A stretch of 43,482 bases of DNA, from NCBI GenBank assembly GCA_026421205.1, contig JAPKBM010000015.1, positions 1 through 43,482 on the forward strand, written 5' to 3'. Source of the stretch: Planctomycetota bacterium (GTDB lineage: Bacteria; Planctomycetota; UBA1135). Positions 26,392 to 36,366 of this stretch are shown piece by piece. A program made the position numbers and the translations under genes. The notes under the pieces are model-generated. The model saw nothing but the letters and a program-made list of their open reading frames with translations, did no database searches and was not told where the DNA came from. The number at the start of each line of letters is the position of its first letter. The first letter of the stretch is position 1.

Positions 26392-27371
26392 GAGAAATCC
26401 CCTTGTGTTTTCAGTGCGTGGAATACTTGACGAATCAAATCTTGAGCCACGCAATCTGGATGCTGCCCGTCGGCTAATAAAGTGCGGGCAGTTTCGGCCA
26501 TACCGACTTCGCTCCACACCCTTTGCCGAAGATCATCCCTTACCAAGCGTTGCACGCGGTCCATGGCCCTCTGCTCTCGTCGAGTTTTCAAAAGTCCGGA
26601 CGCCTCTTCCGTTTGCCGACGCCGTTCAATAGCCTGAACGACCTCATCCATGCCGACGCCTTGTAACGCAGAGCATGTGAGGACCTCGGGGAGATTCTCT
26701 TGAGAGGCTCGCAACTCCAACATGGTTTCAATTTCATGCTTAAGGCGGTCAGCACCATCTAAATCTGCTTTGTTCACGACAAAAACATCTCCAATCTCCA
26801 TTAAACCCGCTTTCATTGCTTGAACCCCATCTCCACTTGCTGGAGTCAAAATAACCACCGTCACGTCCGAGGCCGATGCAATGTCCACCTCCGCTTGCCC
26901 CACACCGACGGTCTCCAAAATAATCTCGTCATAGCCCGCGGCATCACAGAAATCTGCTGCCATGCCTGCAACTCGGGACAACCCGCCCAAAGAGCCGCGG
27001 TTTGCCATGCTACGCACATACACGTCCGTTTCCTCCACGGACCGGTCCAAGCGCACACGGTCTCCCAACAGTGCCCCCCCCGTCAAAGGAGAGGAAGGAT
27101 CCACCGCCAACAACGCCGGCTTTTTCCCCGATGCATACCAAGAGCGTACTAAAGCATCCACCAAAGTAGACTTTCCTGCCCCCGGTGGACCGGTGACTCC
27201 CGTCCTCCACGCACGACCTACTTGGGACTGGAATGCATTCAGCAAAGGCATGACGTCGGCATGCTGATTTTCCGCCCACGAAATGGCCCTTGCCAGGGCT
27301 CCAATCTCACCCGCGCGAAGCCCCGCCTCTAGGCTTGTACACGTTTCATCAGAACGAAGAGAAGGCGCCAT
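26388..27371 (-). CDS. meaB: MeaB/ArgK-type G3E GTPase, mutase chaperone
   Basis: The 327-residue protein is a SIMIBI-class GTPase. It has a P-loop GPPGAGKSTLVDALV near residue 60, DPSSPLTGGALLGDRVRL (switch region), ETVGVGQAEVDIASASD, and the guanine motif NKAD near 195. MeaB loads and protects B12-dependent acyl-CoA mutases by gating cofactor delivery and ejecting damaged cobalamin. It directly precedes the B12-binding subunit with a four-base overlap and starts three bases after an acyl-CoA dehydrogenase stop, so all are one transcript. Confidence 0.95.
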   Translation of the reverse strand: MAPSLRSDETCTSLEAGLRAGEIGALARAISWAENQHADVMPLLNAFQSQVGRAWRTGVTGPPGAGKSTLVDALVRSWYASGKKPALLAVDPSSPLTGGALLGDRVRLDRSVEETDVYVRSMANRGSLGGLSRVAGMAADFCDAAGYDEIILETVGVGQAEVDIASASDVTVVILTPASGDGVQAMKAGLMEIGDVFVVNKADLDGADRLKHEIETMLELRASQENLPEVLTCSALQGVGMDEVVQAIERRRQTEEASGLLKTRREQRAMDRVQRLVRDDLRQRVWSEVGMAETARTLLADGQHPDCVAQDLIRQVFHALKTQGDFS

Positions 27372-27374
27372 GAA

Positions 27375-28514
27375 TTATCCCAAATTCCTAAAAATCACAA
27401 TCCGCTGAATGTCTGTCGCACCCTCGTAAATTTCCGTAATACGCGCGTCGCGATAGTATCGTTCCACATTAAATTCTTTGGTGTAGCCTGCTCCACCATG
27501 AATTTGAACTGCATCCTGTGCCGCCGCGTTGCATGCCGTAGACGCGGCAAGCTTTGCCATGGAACATTCCTTGGTGCAAGGTAGCCCTTGGTCCCTCAAC
27601 CAAGCCGCCTTATGCGTAAGCAACCGATTCCCTTCTAAAGAGGTGGACATGTCGGCTAACTTAAAAGAAACCGCCTGAAATTGATTGATGGATTTTCCAA
27701 ATTGTTTGCGCTCCTCCGCATAGCGGAGAGAGTCTTCTAAACAAGCCCGATGGATTCCAAGCGCTTGAGAAGCAATGCCAATTCTTCCGCCGTCGAGTGT
27801 GTCCAATGCAATTTTGAATCCATTCTGTGGTTCACCGAGCAAGTTTTCGTCAGGAACAAATACATCTTCAAAAATCATTCCCGTCGTGGAAGAGCCGCGC
27901 AAGCCACATTTCAATTCTTTCTTGCCCACCGTCACGCCGTCGGCAAAACGATCCACAAGAAAAGCGCCGATGTTAGCGCCTCGACGACCTTCTGGGTTGG
28001 TGATTGCATACACGATGTACACGCCCGCCTCTTGCCCTGTGGTAATCCAAGATTTAGTTCCTGTGATTTTCCAACCACCGTCTACTTTTACTGCGCGCGT
28101 TTTCAAACTGGCAGCATCCGAACCCGCCTGAGGTTCCGTAAGGCAATAGGCCCCAATAATTTCGCCCGTGGCCAAGCGAGGGAGGTACTTTTCCTTCAAA
28201 GCGTCAGTCCCCCATTTATTGATGGCGGAGCACACCAAAGAAAGGTGCACGGACAAGGTGACCCCTACGGAGGGGTCCCAGCGATTAAGTTCTTCTAACA
28301 AGATGGAAGCATGGAGGTTGCCAAGGCCGGCACCACCAAACTTTTCTGGAACCACTAAGCCCATAAAACCGTTTTCCGACGCACCTTGAATGGCGTCCAG
28401 CGGAAAGGTCTCTGCAGCATCATGGGCTGCAGCGTGAGGTTTTAAAACGCGTTCGGCGAAGTCCTTCGCCGAATCACGAATCATTTCATGTTCTTCTGTA
28501 AAAGCAAAATGCAT
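27375..28514 (-). CDS. Acyl-CoA dehydrogenase
   Basis: I chose the ATG at 28514 because GGAG lies six bases before it, whereas the ATG at 28526 has no ribosome site. The protein (379 residues) has AYCLTEPQAGSDAASLKT, WITTGQEAG, KCGLRGSSTTGMIFEDVFVP, RKQFGKSINQFQAVSFKLADM and QIHGGAGYTKEFNVERYYRD. The catalytic glutamate lies in IYEGATDIQR near residue 364. It is probably a short-chain or branched-chain enzyme delivering electrons to ETF. It opens the operon with meaB, the B12 subunit, a second acyl-CoA dehydrogenase and an MBL hydrolase. Confidence 0.93.
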   Translation of the reverse strand: MHFAFTEEHEMIRDSAKDFAERVLKPHAAAHDAAETFPLDAIQGASENGFMGLVVPEKFGGAGLGNLHASILLEELNRWDPSVGVTLSVHLSLVCSAINKWGTDALKEKYLPRLATGEIIGAYCLTEPQAGSDAASLKTRAVKVDGGWKITGTKSWITTGQEAGVYIVYAITNPEGRRGANIGAFLVDRFADGVTVGKKELKCGLRGSSTTGMIFEDVFVPDENLLGEPQNGFKIALDTLDGGRIGIASQALGIHRACLEDSLRYAEERKQFGKSINQFQAVSFKLADMSTSLEGNRLLTHKAAWLRDQGLPCTKECSMAKLAASTACNAAAQDAVQIHGGAGYTKEFNVERYYRDARITEIYEGATDIQRIVIFRNLG

Positions 28515-28557
28515 GGTCCGCTCCATTTAAGGGGCGGAGCATTGTCGCATATCTTTC

Positions 28558-29700
28558 CTAAGAAGGTAAAGAAAGAGAACCCAAAACCGCTGGGACACGA
28601 GCACCCGTCGTCGTCGGCCAACTTGCAGTTTCTCCTGCTAAAAATGCGTCGGCGAGAAGTGCGAAAGCAACAGCTTCGCGGAGGTCGGGATTCCAGCCGA
28701 GGTCCGCGTACGAGGCTACCTGCGTTTCTACTGCCTCGGAACGAAATGGCGTGCCAGCAAGTTGTCGCTCCAGCGCGCTACAGAGGCTTGGGTTTCGGGC
28801 ACCGCCACCGCACAGGTAAAGCGTTCCCCCAGGCCATTTTGCCTGTTGCAAGGTATCGACAACCGCCCAGACCGCTAACTCCACCAAGGTGGCCATGAGG
28901 TTTTCCAGACGTGCATCGGGGTGCGTTTTCCGGATTTGCCGGACAAAATCACTGCCGAAACGCTCAAGGCCGGTACTTCGAGGTAGAGGCCGATGGAAAA
29001 ACGCATTCTTCTGTAATTCGGCCAGTAAATCTGGCAGGACCACTCCTGACGCCGCACAAGCCCCATCTTTATCCATGGCCGCATCGGTTTCCATCCGCAT
29101 CAAAAGGTCCAAAGGCCCGTTGGCTGGACCGGTATCCCAAGCTTGCGGGGGCGCTTCCCCTTGAAGATAAGTTAAATTGCCGATGCCTCCAAGATTCAGG
29201 ATGGCCAAATGAGGCGCAGCCTTCCGATGCAACGTCCAATCCCCAAATGGAGAAATGGGTGCGCCTTGCCCGCCCACCGCCAAATCACCCCAACGGAAAT
29301 CGCCGACGACCTGCGTGCCTATATGCTGCGCCACCAATGCAGGGTGACCCACCTGAAAACTTCCGCAAGAAGGAGTGCCATCATGATGGAAAATCGTTTG
29401 CCCGTGAGATCCTGCGGCAAAAATAGATTCTGGTGCTACGCCTTCATCCAATAAAAATCGCCGAGCGGCTTGTCCAAAAGCTTGGCCGAAATCAAATTGG
29501 GCCTGGGCAATCTCGACGACTGATGCCGTCGGCAGGGAACGTACTTGACTTTGTAATGCAGGCGCTAACGGAAGCATTCCACCCGCCAAAAAATTCGCCC
29601 GCCGATTTCTTCCTTTGCCGATAACCTCGACTAATGCCAAATCAATGGCGTCTGCGGATGTGCCCGAACCCATGCCGAGAAGAACTCGGGGTTCGCTCAC
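28558..29700 (-). CDS. anmK: Anhydro-N-acetylmuramic acid kinase
   Basis: The 380-residue enzyme phosphorylates and opens 1,6-anhydro-MurNAc during peptidoglycan recycling. Family marks are the ATP-binding opening GMGSGTSADAIDLALVE (usually GxMSGTSxDGID), SHGQTIFHHDG, ADFR-like VGDFRWGDLAVGGQGAPISP, ILNLGGIGNLTYL, DTGPANGPLD and LYLCGGGARNPSL. Length is normal. Presence implies a peptidoglycan wall that is turned over. It starts three bases after the LysM gene stop, a plausible pairing because LysM binds peptidoglycan. Confidence 0.94.
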   Translation of the reverse strand: MSEPRVLLGMGSGTSADAIDLALVEVIGKGRNRRANFLAGGMLPLAPALQSQVRSLPTASVVEIAQAQFDFGQAFGQAARRFLLDEGVAPESIFAAGSHGQTIFHHDGTPSCGSFQVGHPALVAQHIGTQVVGDFRWGDLAVGGQGAPISPFGDWTLHRKAAPHLAILNLGGIGNLTYLQGEAPPQAWDTGPANGPLDLLMRMETDAAMDKDGACAASGVVLPDLLAELQKNAFFHRPLPRSTGLERFGSDFVRQIRKTHPDARLENLMATLVELAVWAVVDTLQQAKWPGGTLYLCGGGARNPSLCSALERQLAGTPFRSEAVETQVASYADLGWNPDLREAVAFALLADAFLAGETASWPTTTGARVPAVLGSLSLPS

Positions 29701-29703
29701 GTT

Positions 29704-30435
29704 TTACTCTGGAATGCGGAGAACCATGCCCAAGCGAAGCACAGCGTCTTTGTGTGGCACAAGTTTTGGATTTGCTGTGACGATGCGATTCGTCAGCAGG
29801 CCATCCTTGTAATACGTAAGGGCCAACATCCAAAGACTATCGCCAGCAACCACCGTGTGCGTCCGGCCTATCATCACCGGAGCTTTCACGTCTGTTACGG
29901 TTGGCGCGGTATAAGTACCAGGAAGAAAAATCTCTTGGCCAAGCTGAAGCGTACTTTTTCGATTCATCCCTTCATTTAACTTCAATATCTCTGTGGATGC
30001 ACGAACAGTACCGAAATAGTGCTGAGCAATACCATCTAAAGTATCTCCGGACTCAACCACATGAGTACGAATTTTCGCATCCCAAGTGTCCATCGCGCTG
30101 AGATCTAAGGCGCCCGCTATTTCCGGGCCATCTTCTTGTTTGGGAAGAGGAGAAGGAACCACTACTTCTTCCGCCGAGCCTTCGTCCGCACCATGAGGAC
30201 TCGATGCGTCCGCACCACGAGGACTCGATGCGTCCGCCGGTGCGAAAGATTCTGAAGAACCTTCCATTACGAATGCTGGAGCAGAGCCCAATTTAGGATA
30301 ATCCGTGACTCCAGGCACCATAGTGCTGGTGGTAGAAGTTTCTCTTGGCTGGAGGCCCTTAAAGACCACTACCGAGAGAAGAATGCCGACGAGCGCAAGT
30401 GCGCCAGCAATAATTTGTTTTTCTAATCGTCCCAT
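29704..30435 (-). CDS. Membrane-anchored protein with two LysM domains
   Basis: The 243-residue protein has an N-terminal membrane anchor (about residues 8-26), a low-complexity linker with a repeated octapeptide (about 66-85), and two LysM modules. The first is RTHVVESGDTLDGIAQHYFG (near 130) and the second RTHTVVAGDSLWMLALTYY (near 187), each ending in a GxxxxLP- or RIP-type strand. LysM binds the glycan of peptidoglycan, so it probably tethers the wall to the inner membrane from the periplasmic side. It precedes anmK by three bases. Confidence 0.9.
   Translation of the reverse strand: MGRLEKQIIAGALALVGILLSVVVFKGLQPRETSTTSTMVPGVTDYPKLGSAPAFVMEGSSESFAPADASSPRGADASSPHGADEGSAEEVVVPSPLPKQEDGPEIAGALDLSAMDTWDAKIRTHVVESGDTLDGIAQHYFGTVRASTEILKLNEGMNRKSTLQLGQEIFLPGTYTAPTVTDVKAPVMIGRTHTVVAGDSLWMLALTYYKDGLLTNRIVTANPKLVPHKDAVLRLGMVLRIPE
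30183..30237 (-). repeat. 24-bp tandem repeat in the LysM linker
   Basis: Two 24-base units (30183-30206 and 30207-30230) differ at one base and are followed by seven bases of a third. They encode the octapeptide ADASSPRG/ADASSPHG. In-frame length keeps the gene open, so copy number could vary between strains. Confidence 0.85.
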
Positions 30436-30544
30436 GTTTTGCCATCCCCGACTGGGATATCGCCACTATAGATAGTGGAGGACCCAATTTCTACCGAAAA
30501 CCTTGTGCCACTGCATCTTGTGTCCGTTTTCCAAATCACTACCA

Positions 30545-31234
30545 CTACTTTTCCGCTTGCCGCTTCGCTGCTGCGTGTTCCCCATCATCGTGATGCGAGC
30601 TCACAAACCAAAGCCGACGCCATCGCTGTCCGCGAAGGAAAGACTTCGCCTCTTCCAAGGTCATTTCGTCGGGAGCCCAACGGCTCAAATATTTCAAGGA
30701 AGCTTGATCGTCCACCCAAGAGAAAAGCCGGCGGAAGAAAAAGCCGGAAAGTGGGCCCAAAATGAGGGAAGCACCAAAATCAACGACTTGAGGGAGACCG
30801 TCGGCATCCACGAAAATATTTTGCCGTTGCCTCAAATCCAAATGAAAGACCCCCCGTTGGTGGATGGCCTGGCCAATGTGAGTCAGGGCGTCGGCAAATG
30901 CCCTTGGATTCTCCTGGAACTGTTCCTTGGTCAAGGGAGTGCCCGGGAGAAAACTGCACAGGAACGCGTTTTTGTCCAAATCTCCAGCCCATTGCGGGAC
31001 GCGGACCACCCCCGCAAGGCGACGCAATGCCCGACGCTCTCTTCGGAGTAAATAACGCGCTAACGGCCTCCACCCGGGAGACAAGGCGGCGACATCCTTC
31101 ACAATCCACCGCATGCCCTGCATTTCCACCTCCCAAACTTGTGGCTTAAGCGGCGAATTCCGACTTAACCGACGCCCCCCTGCTTGCGCAAATTGCTGGC
31201 GCGTGAAGGCGGGAAGGTTGTGAGGCAAAGTCAC
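30545..31234 (-). CDS. Kdo-kinase/RIO-like lipopolysaccharide kinase family protein
   Basis: I chose the GTG at 31234, eight bases after the stop of the preceding gene. An ATG at 31321 would overlap that gene by about 80 bases, and neither start has a clear ribosome site. The protein (about 229 residues) has a compact protein-kinase-like core. MRWIVKDVA provides the lysine strand, ALRRLAGVVRVP the helix, and HLDLRQRQNIFVDADGLPQVVDFGAS the HxDxxxxN catalytic loop and DFG metal motif. This is the layout of KdkA, which phosphorylates Kdo of lipid A-core, and related RIO kinases. kdsB lies close by on the other strand, which supports a role in lipopolysaccharide. Confidence 0.75.
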   Translation of the reverse strand: MTLPHNLPAFTRQQFAQAGGRRLSRNSPLKPQVWEVEMQGMRWIVKDVAALSPGWRPLARYLLRRERRALRRLAGVVRVPQWAGDLDKNAFLCSFLPGTPLTKEQFQENPRAFADALTHIGQAIHQRGVFHLDLRQRQNIFVDADGLPQVVDFGASLILGPLSGFFFRRLFSWVDDQASLKYLSRWAPDEMTLEEAKSFLRGQRWRRLWFVSSHHDDGEHAAAKRQAEK

Positions 31235-31242
31235 CGCACTGA

Positions 31243-31842
31243 TTACGGATGTAGAGGAGACCAGCAGTCCACGAAGAAAATCAACGCCATGACAAAGGTC
31301 AGGACAAAGCCCCAGCTCCATTCATGGTTTGCAGAAACACGTGCCCAAGAAAATTTCCGGTCATCGCCACTTCGCCAAGCACGCAGACGTGGAAAAAAAT
31401 CCGGGACGTTTTTTGCATGCTGCTCCAACTCCTCTCCAAATAGTTTTTGGAGGCGTGGGTATTCCTTTCGGAATTTTCGAGGCAAATAAACAGCAAAGAA
31501 AACGATGACCAGGAAAATGCCAAAGCCCCAGGCTGATTGACCTGAGGTGGTGTCCGGATTCCCGGCGGCCAGCGCTACGCCAATCAAAGCCAAGAAAGAG
31601 CCCAAATAGGCTGGGTTTCTCGTATGGGCGTAAGGCCCTGTCGTCACCATAGTGCAATTTTTCTCTAAATGCCCGAAAGACCAAACGCGCAAGAGCCAAG
31701 CCAGCGCCACAAGAACGCATCCGATGGCAAAGGTCGCGGGGTTGGGATCCGCTAAACTAATCAGCAGCAAAGAAGCTACGTACGTAAAAAGTTTGCGGGG
31801 CGTGAGCTTCTTTGAAGCACGGGGGTGATCGGCGTAATCCAT
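31243..31842 (-). CDS. Isoprenylcysteine methyltransferase (ICMT/PEMT)-like membrane protein
   Basis: I favour the ATG at 31842 (199 residues) because a promoter-like pair overlaps the upstream ATG at 31899, which would leave only nine bases before the divergent lipoprotein gene. About four or five membrane helices surround the SAM-binding core GPYAHTRNPAYLGSFLALIG (near residue 85) and the C-terminal EYPRLQKLFGEELEQHAKNVPDFFPRL. This family methylates lipid headgroups or carboxyls in the membrane. The true substrate in bacteria is often unknown. The Kdo-kinase-like gene follows by eight bases. Confidence 0.85.
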   Translation of the reverse strand: MDYADHPRASKKLTPRKLFTYVASLLLISLADPNPATFAIGCVLVALAWLLRVWSFGHLEKNCTMVTTGPYAHTRNPAYLGSFLALIGVALAAGNPDTTSGQSAWGFGIFLVIVFFAVYLPRKFRKEYPRLQKLFGEELEQHAKNVPDFFPRLRAWRSGDDRKFSWARVSANHEWSWGFVLTFVMALIFFVDCWSPLHP

Positions 31843-31875
31843 AAGGGCTTGCGGTAGGTCCGAGAGGACAGCAAG

Positions 31876-31903
31876 ATTGTCCAGTCCCCTTCGCTGCATT
31901 CAA
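31876..31903 (-). promoter_or_regulatory. Putative sigma-70-type promoter of the ICMT-like gene
   Basis: On the reverse strand TTGAAT (31903-31898) and GACAAT (31881-31876) are 16 bases apart, each matching four or five of six consensus bases. A transcript would start near 31869, about 27 bases before the ATG at 31842. This is a prediction from sequence only. Confidence 0.4.
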
Positions 31904-31908
31904 CCCTC

Positions 31909-32420
31909 ATGCGTCCCACCCTCCTCCTTTTCTCTTCACTTCTGCTCGCCGCGTGTGGTACGCCGCAGATCCGCCCTGTTGCCGACGCTGCCAAAGTTGT
32001 CCTGAAAGACCACCGTACCGGCAATACTTTGGGCGTTTTCAATGAAGCCTACGTCGGAAAATCTGATTATTACTCAGAAACTCGAGACTCGGCCGCCTTC
32101 AAGGTCATCCCAGATGACCATATGGGCGCTCTTTTGGAGCAATTAGAGGATTTTGACTACTTTACTCGGGCAGAACCCAGCCTCCGTCGGACGCCTGGCG
32201 CCCGAACCACCCTCATGGTGACTCGGGGGGATCAGTCCTGGAACCTCGCATGGACCCCTAGAGATTCCGAGTCCACCATCCAAATGGCCCAAGAGTGCAA
32301 TGCGGCGTTCTTCGCAATCTATAACGCTACTTTTTCCTATCAAATTATCGAGAATAGCGCCGGCGGGAACATTTTTGAGACAGAGGAGAATCGTCTCCTT
32401 CAGCAAAATCGTCAGCGCCG

Positions 32421-32424
<4 letters not shown>
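31909..32424 (+). CDS. Small lipoprotein of unknown function
   Basis: The 171-residue protein has a lipoprotein signal (MRPTLLLFSSLLLAACG, lipobox LAAC) and a soluble domain with no family I recognise. Visible features are acidic and aromatic patches (YYSETRDSAAFKVIPDDHMG, FDYFTRAEPSL) and a C-terminal basic, glutamine-rich tail. It should be anchored in the outer or inner membrane. Its stop overlaps the kdsB start by four bases (ATGA), so it is co-translated with lipopolysaccharide and nucleotide genes. An envelope role is possible. Confidence 0.8.
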
Positions 32425-34807
<2,383 letters not shown>

Positions 34808-34810
34808 ATC

Positions 34811-35110
34811 ATGGAACCCTCCACAGAAACCTCAAGCGACATTCGCCTCTTTTTTCAAAAAATCTCCATGCAAGGATTTTACGCATTGGGATTGATCGAA
34901 ATTCCTGGCGCACCGCAAACGGGACCGCAACTGGACGTTGCTCAAACGGTCATTGATGACCTCATGCTACTCCGTGAAAAAACCGAAGGCAACTTGGAAG
35001 ACGGTGAGCGCATGACCCTGGACAAGTTCATTGCGGACTTGCAGCACCACTATTTAACGGTGCGCAAGGAACTCACGGATTCTGGGAAACTCAAGCAGAA
35101 CGCAGAGTAA
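34811..35110 (+). CDS. DUF1844 family protein
   Basis: The 99-residue cytoplasmic protein is almost entirely helical and matches the DUF1844 pattern: a short helix (FFQKISMQGFYALGLIE), then LDVAQTVIDDLMLLREKTEGNLEDGE, and a long C-terminal helix ending at HHYLTVRKELTDSG. Function is unknown. It is the last gene of the lipoprotein-kdsB-pyrG group. A short GTGGC/GCCAC hairpin at 35117-35131 follows but lacks a U-tract, so I do not call a terminator. Confidence 0.8.
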   Translation: MEPSTETSSDIRLFFQKISMQGFYALGLIEIPGAPQTGPQLDVAQTVIDDLMLLREKTEGNLEDGERMTLDKFIADLQHHYLTVRKELTDSGKLKQNAE

Positions 35111-35187
35111 GCGATTTGTGGCGGTGCCACAGGCCACTAATGCCGTAGTGTTCAGGCACTCTTTGTTGCGCATGAGCGCGGGCGTCT

Positions 35188-36318
35188 CTATTTTTCATTT
35201 TCGCGGTCGACCGCGTGAGGCGCAGAACGCTTGTTCAAAGAATCTCCGTAACGGACGCCTTCGGACAATGCGCGACGCATTTCAATAAAATCAACTTCTC
35301 GGTCTTCACGAGGAGCCCGATGAAATGTTCTGAAACCTATTTTGGCCTCTGTCATCATGTTAAGCGCAAGCCAGGCACGGCTGCTTTCTTTATTGGCGTC
35401 CCAATGTTGCAGCTTATGTTTACGAAGCTGCTCCAATGTATAAGTCATGCAATCCGGCATCGTCTGGGCCAGCTTTGTGCAGAGCTGCTCCACTTCAGTA
35501 TCCAAAAGAGTGAAGTCAATTTCAGAAGATCTCAAGAGAGTCTTCGCCGTCGTCAATGCCTTGCCTGTTTTTTCCTGGCCATATAAGGGACGCCCAAAGG
35601 CATCCGTTGTAAATTGAGTGTGAACCATAGGATTCACAATAAATTCGCCGTTCTGCTTCAGGACAGGTGCAATTGTATTCACCAAGCCAACATGCAATGC
35701 ATAGTGTGCACTCCATTGCTCACAGAGCGTGCAGGATTCCATTGCTCGCGCAAAGCCTACATACCCAGGAAGGAAATCCGTGGAGCCCCCAACCGGAGAT
35801 GAGCCATGCTTGGGGCCAGCCTGTCCGAATCGTGCGGTGTCCGCCGCGACCGTGAAATCACAGGCCATACCGAGTTCTTGTCCACCGCCAATGCGCATGC
35901 CATTCACACGATTAATGACCGGCTTGTCGCATGCTAAAATCGCAGAAATTCCATCATTAAAAAGGCGCATATGACGACGAAATTCGTCTGGGCGGCCAGA
36001 ATAATGTTCACTATATTCGGCAATATCCCCTCCAGTGCAAAAAGCCTTATTGCCCACAGCCGTAAGCACCACATTTTGTACTTGCGGATCATGAGAAGCT
36101 CTTCGCAAGGCTAAAATTAATTCTGCCAAAGCGCGCGTCGTGTATGAATTGTATTGATCCGGGTTATTCAACCAAATCCAAGCATTAAAAAGATCTTCAA
36201 CTGGAGCCCCATCCGAAAGAAGGAGTGGTTTCCGTTCATACTGAATTTGAGTAAATTCAACCGTAGGGTTGAGTTCGTGATTCGCGAAGGTGTCTCTACT
36301 CTTGGAGGATGTACTCAT
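35188..36318 (-). CDS. oah: 6-oxocyclohex-1-ene-1-carbonyl-CoA hydrolase-like (BamA/Oah)
   Basis: The 376-residue protein is a crotonase-fold enzyme far longer than ordinary enoyl-CoA hydratases (about 260). It matches the ring-opening hydrolase of anaerobic benzoyl-CoA degradation in length and in text I recall for it: NNPDQYNSYTT near residue 50, AFCTGGDIAEY, CDKPVINRVNGMRIGGGQE with MACDFTVAAD, FGQAGPKHGSSPVGGSTDFLP, RAMESCTLCEQWSAH, and LRKHKLQHWDANKESSRAWLALNMMTEA. That enzyme adds two waters to 6-oxocyclohexene-carbonyl-CoA to give 3-hydroxypimeloyl-CoA. The glutaryl-CoA dehydrogenase gene lies 48 bases upstream, a later step of that route. Another alicyclic-CoA substrate remains possible. 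Confidence 0.8.
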   Translation of the reverse strand: MSTSSKSRDTFANHELNPTVEFTQIQYERKPLLLSDGAPVEDLFNAWIWLNNPDQYNSYTTRALAELILALRRASHDPQVQNVVLTAVGNKAFCTGGDIAEYSEHYSGRPDEFRRHMRLFNDGISAILACDKPVINRVNGMRIGGGQELGMACDFTVAADTARFGQAGPKHGSSPVGGSTDFLPGYVGFARAMESCTLCEQWSAHYALHVGLVNTIAPVLKQNGEFIVNPMVHTQFTTDAFGRPLYGQEKTGKALTTAKTLLRSSEIDFTLLDTEVEQLCTKLAQTMPDCMTYTLEQLRKHKLQHWDANKESSRAWLALNMMTEAKIGFRTFHRAPREDREVDFIEMRRALSEGVRYGDSLNKRSAPHAVDRENEK

Positions 36319-36366
36319 ATTTATGAAATGGGGACAAGGTAATGATATGCGAGGCGATATACATCT

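Noticed and set aside
26392-26517. Longer start of the B12-binding subunit
   Set aside because: The extra 42 residues lie inside meaB and have no similarity to the family; ATGA coupling marks the shorter start.
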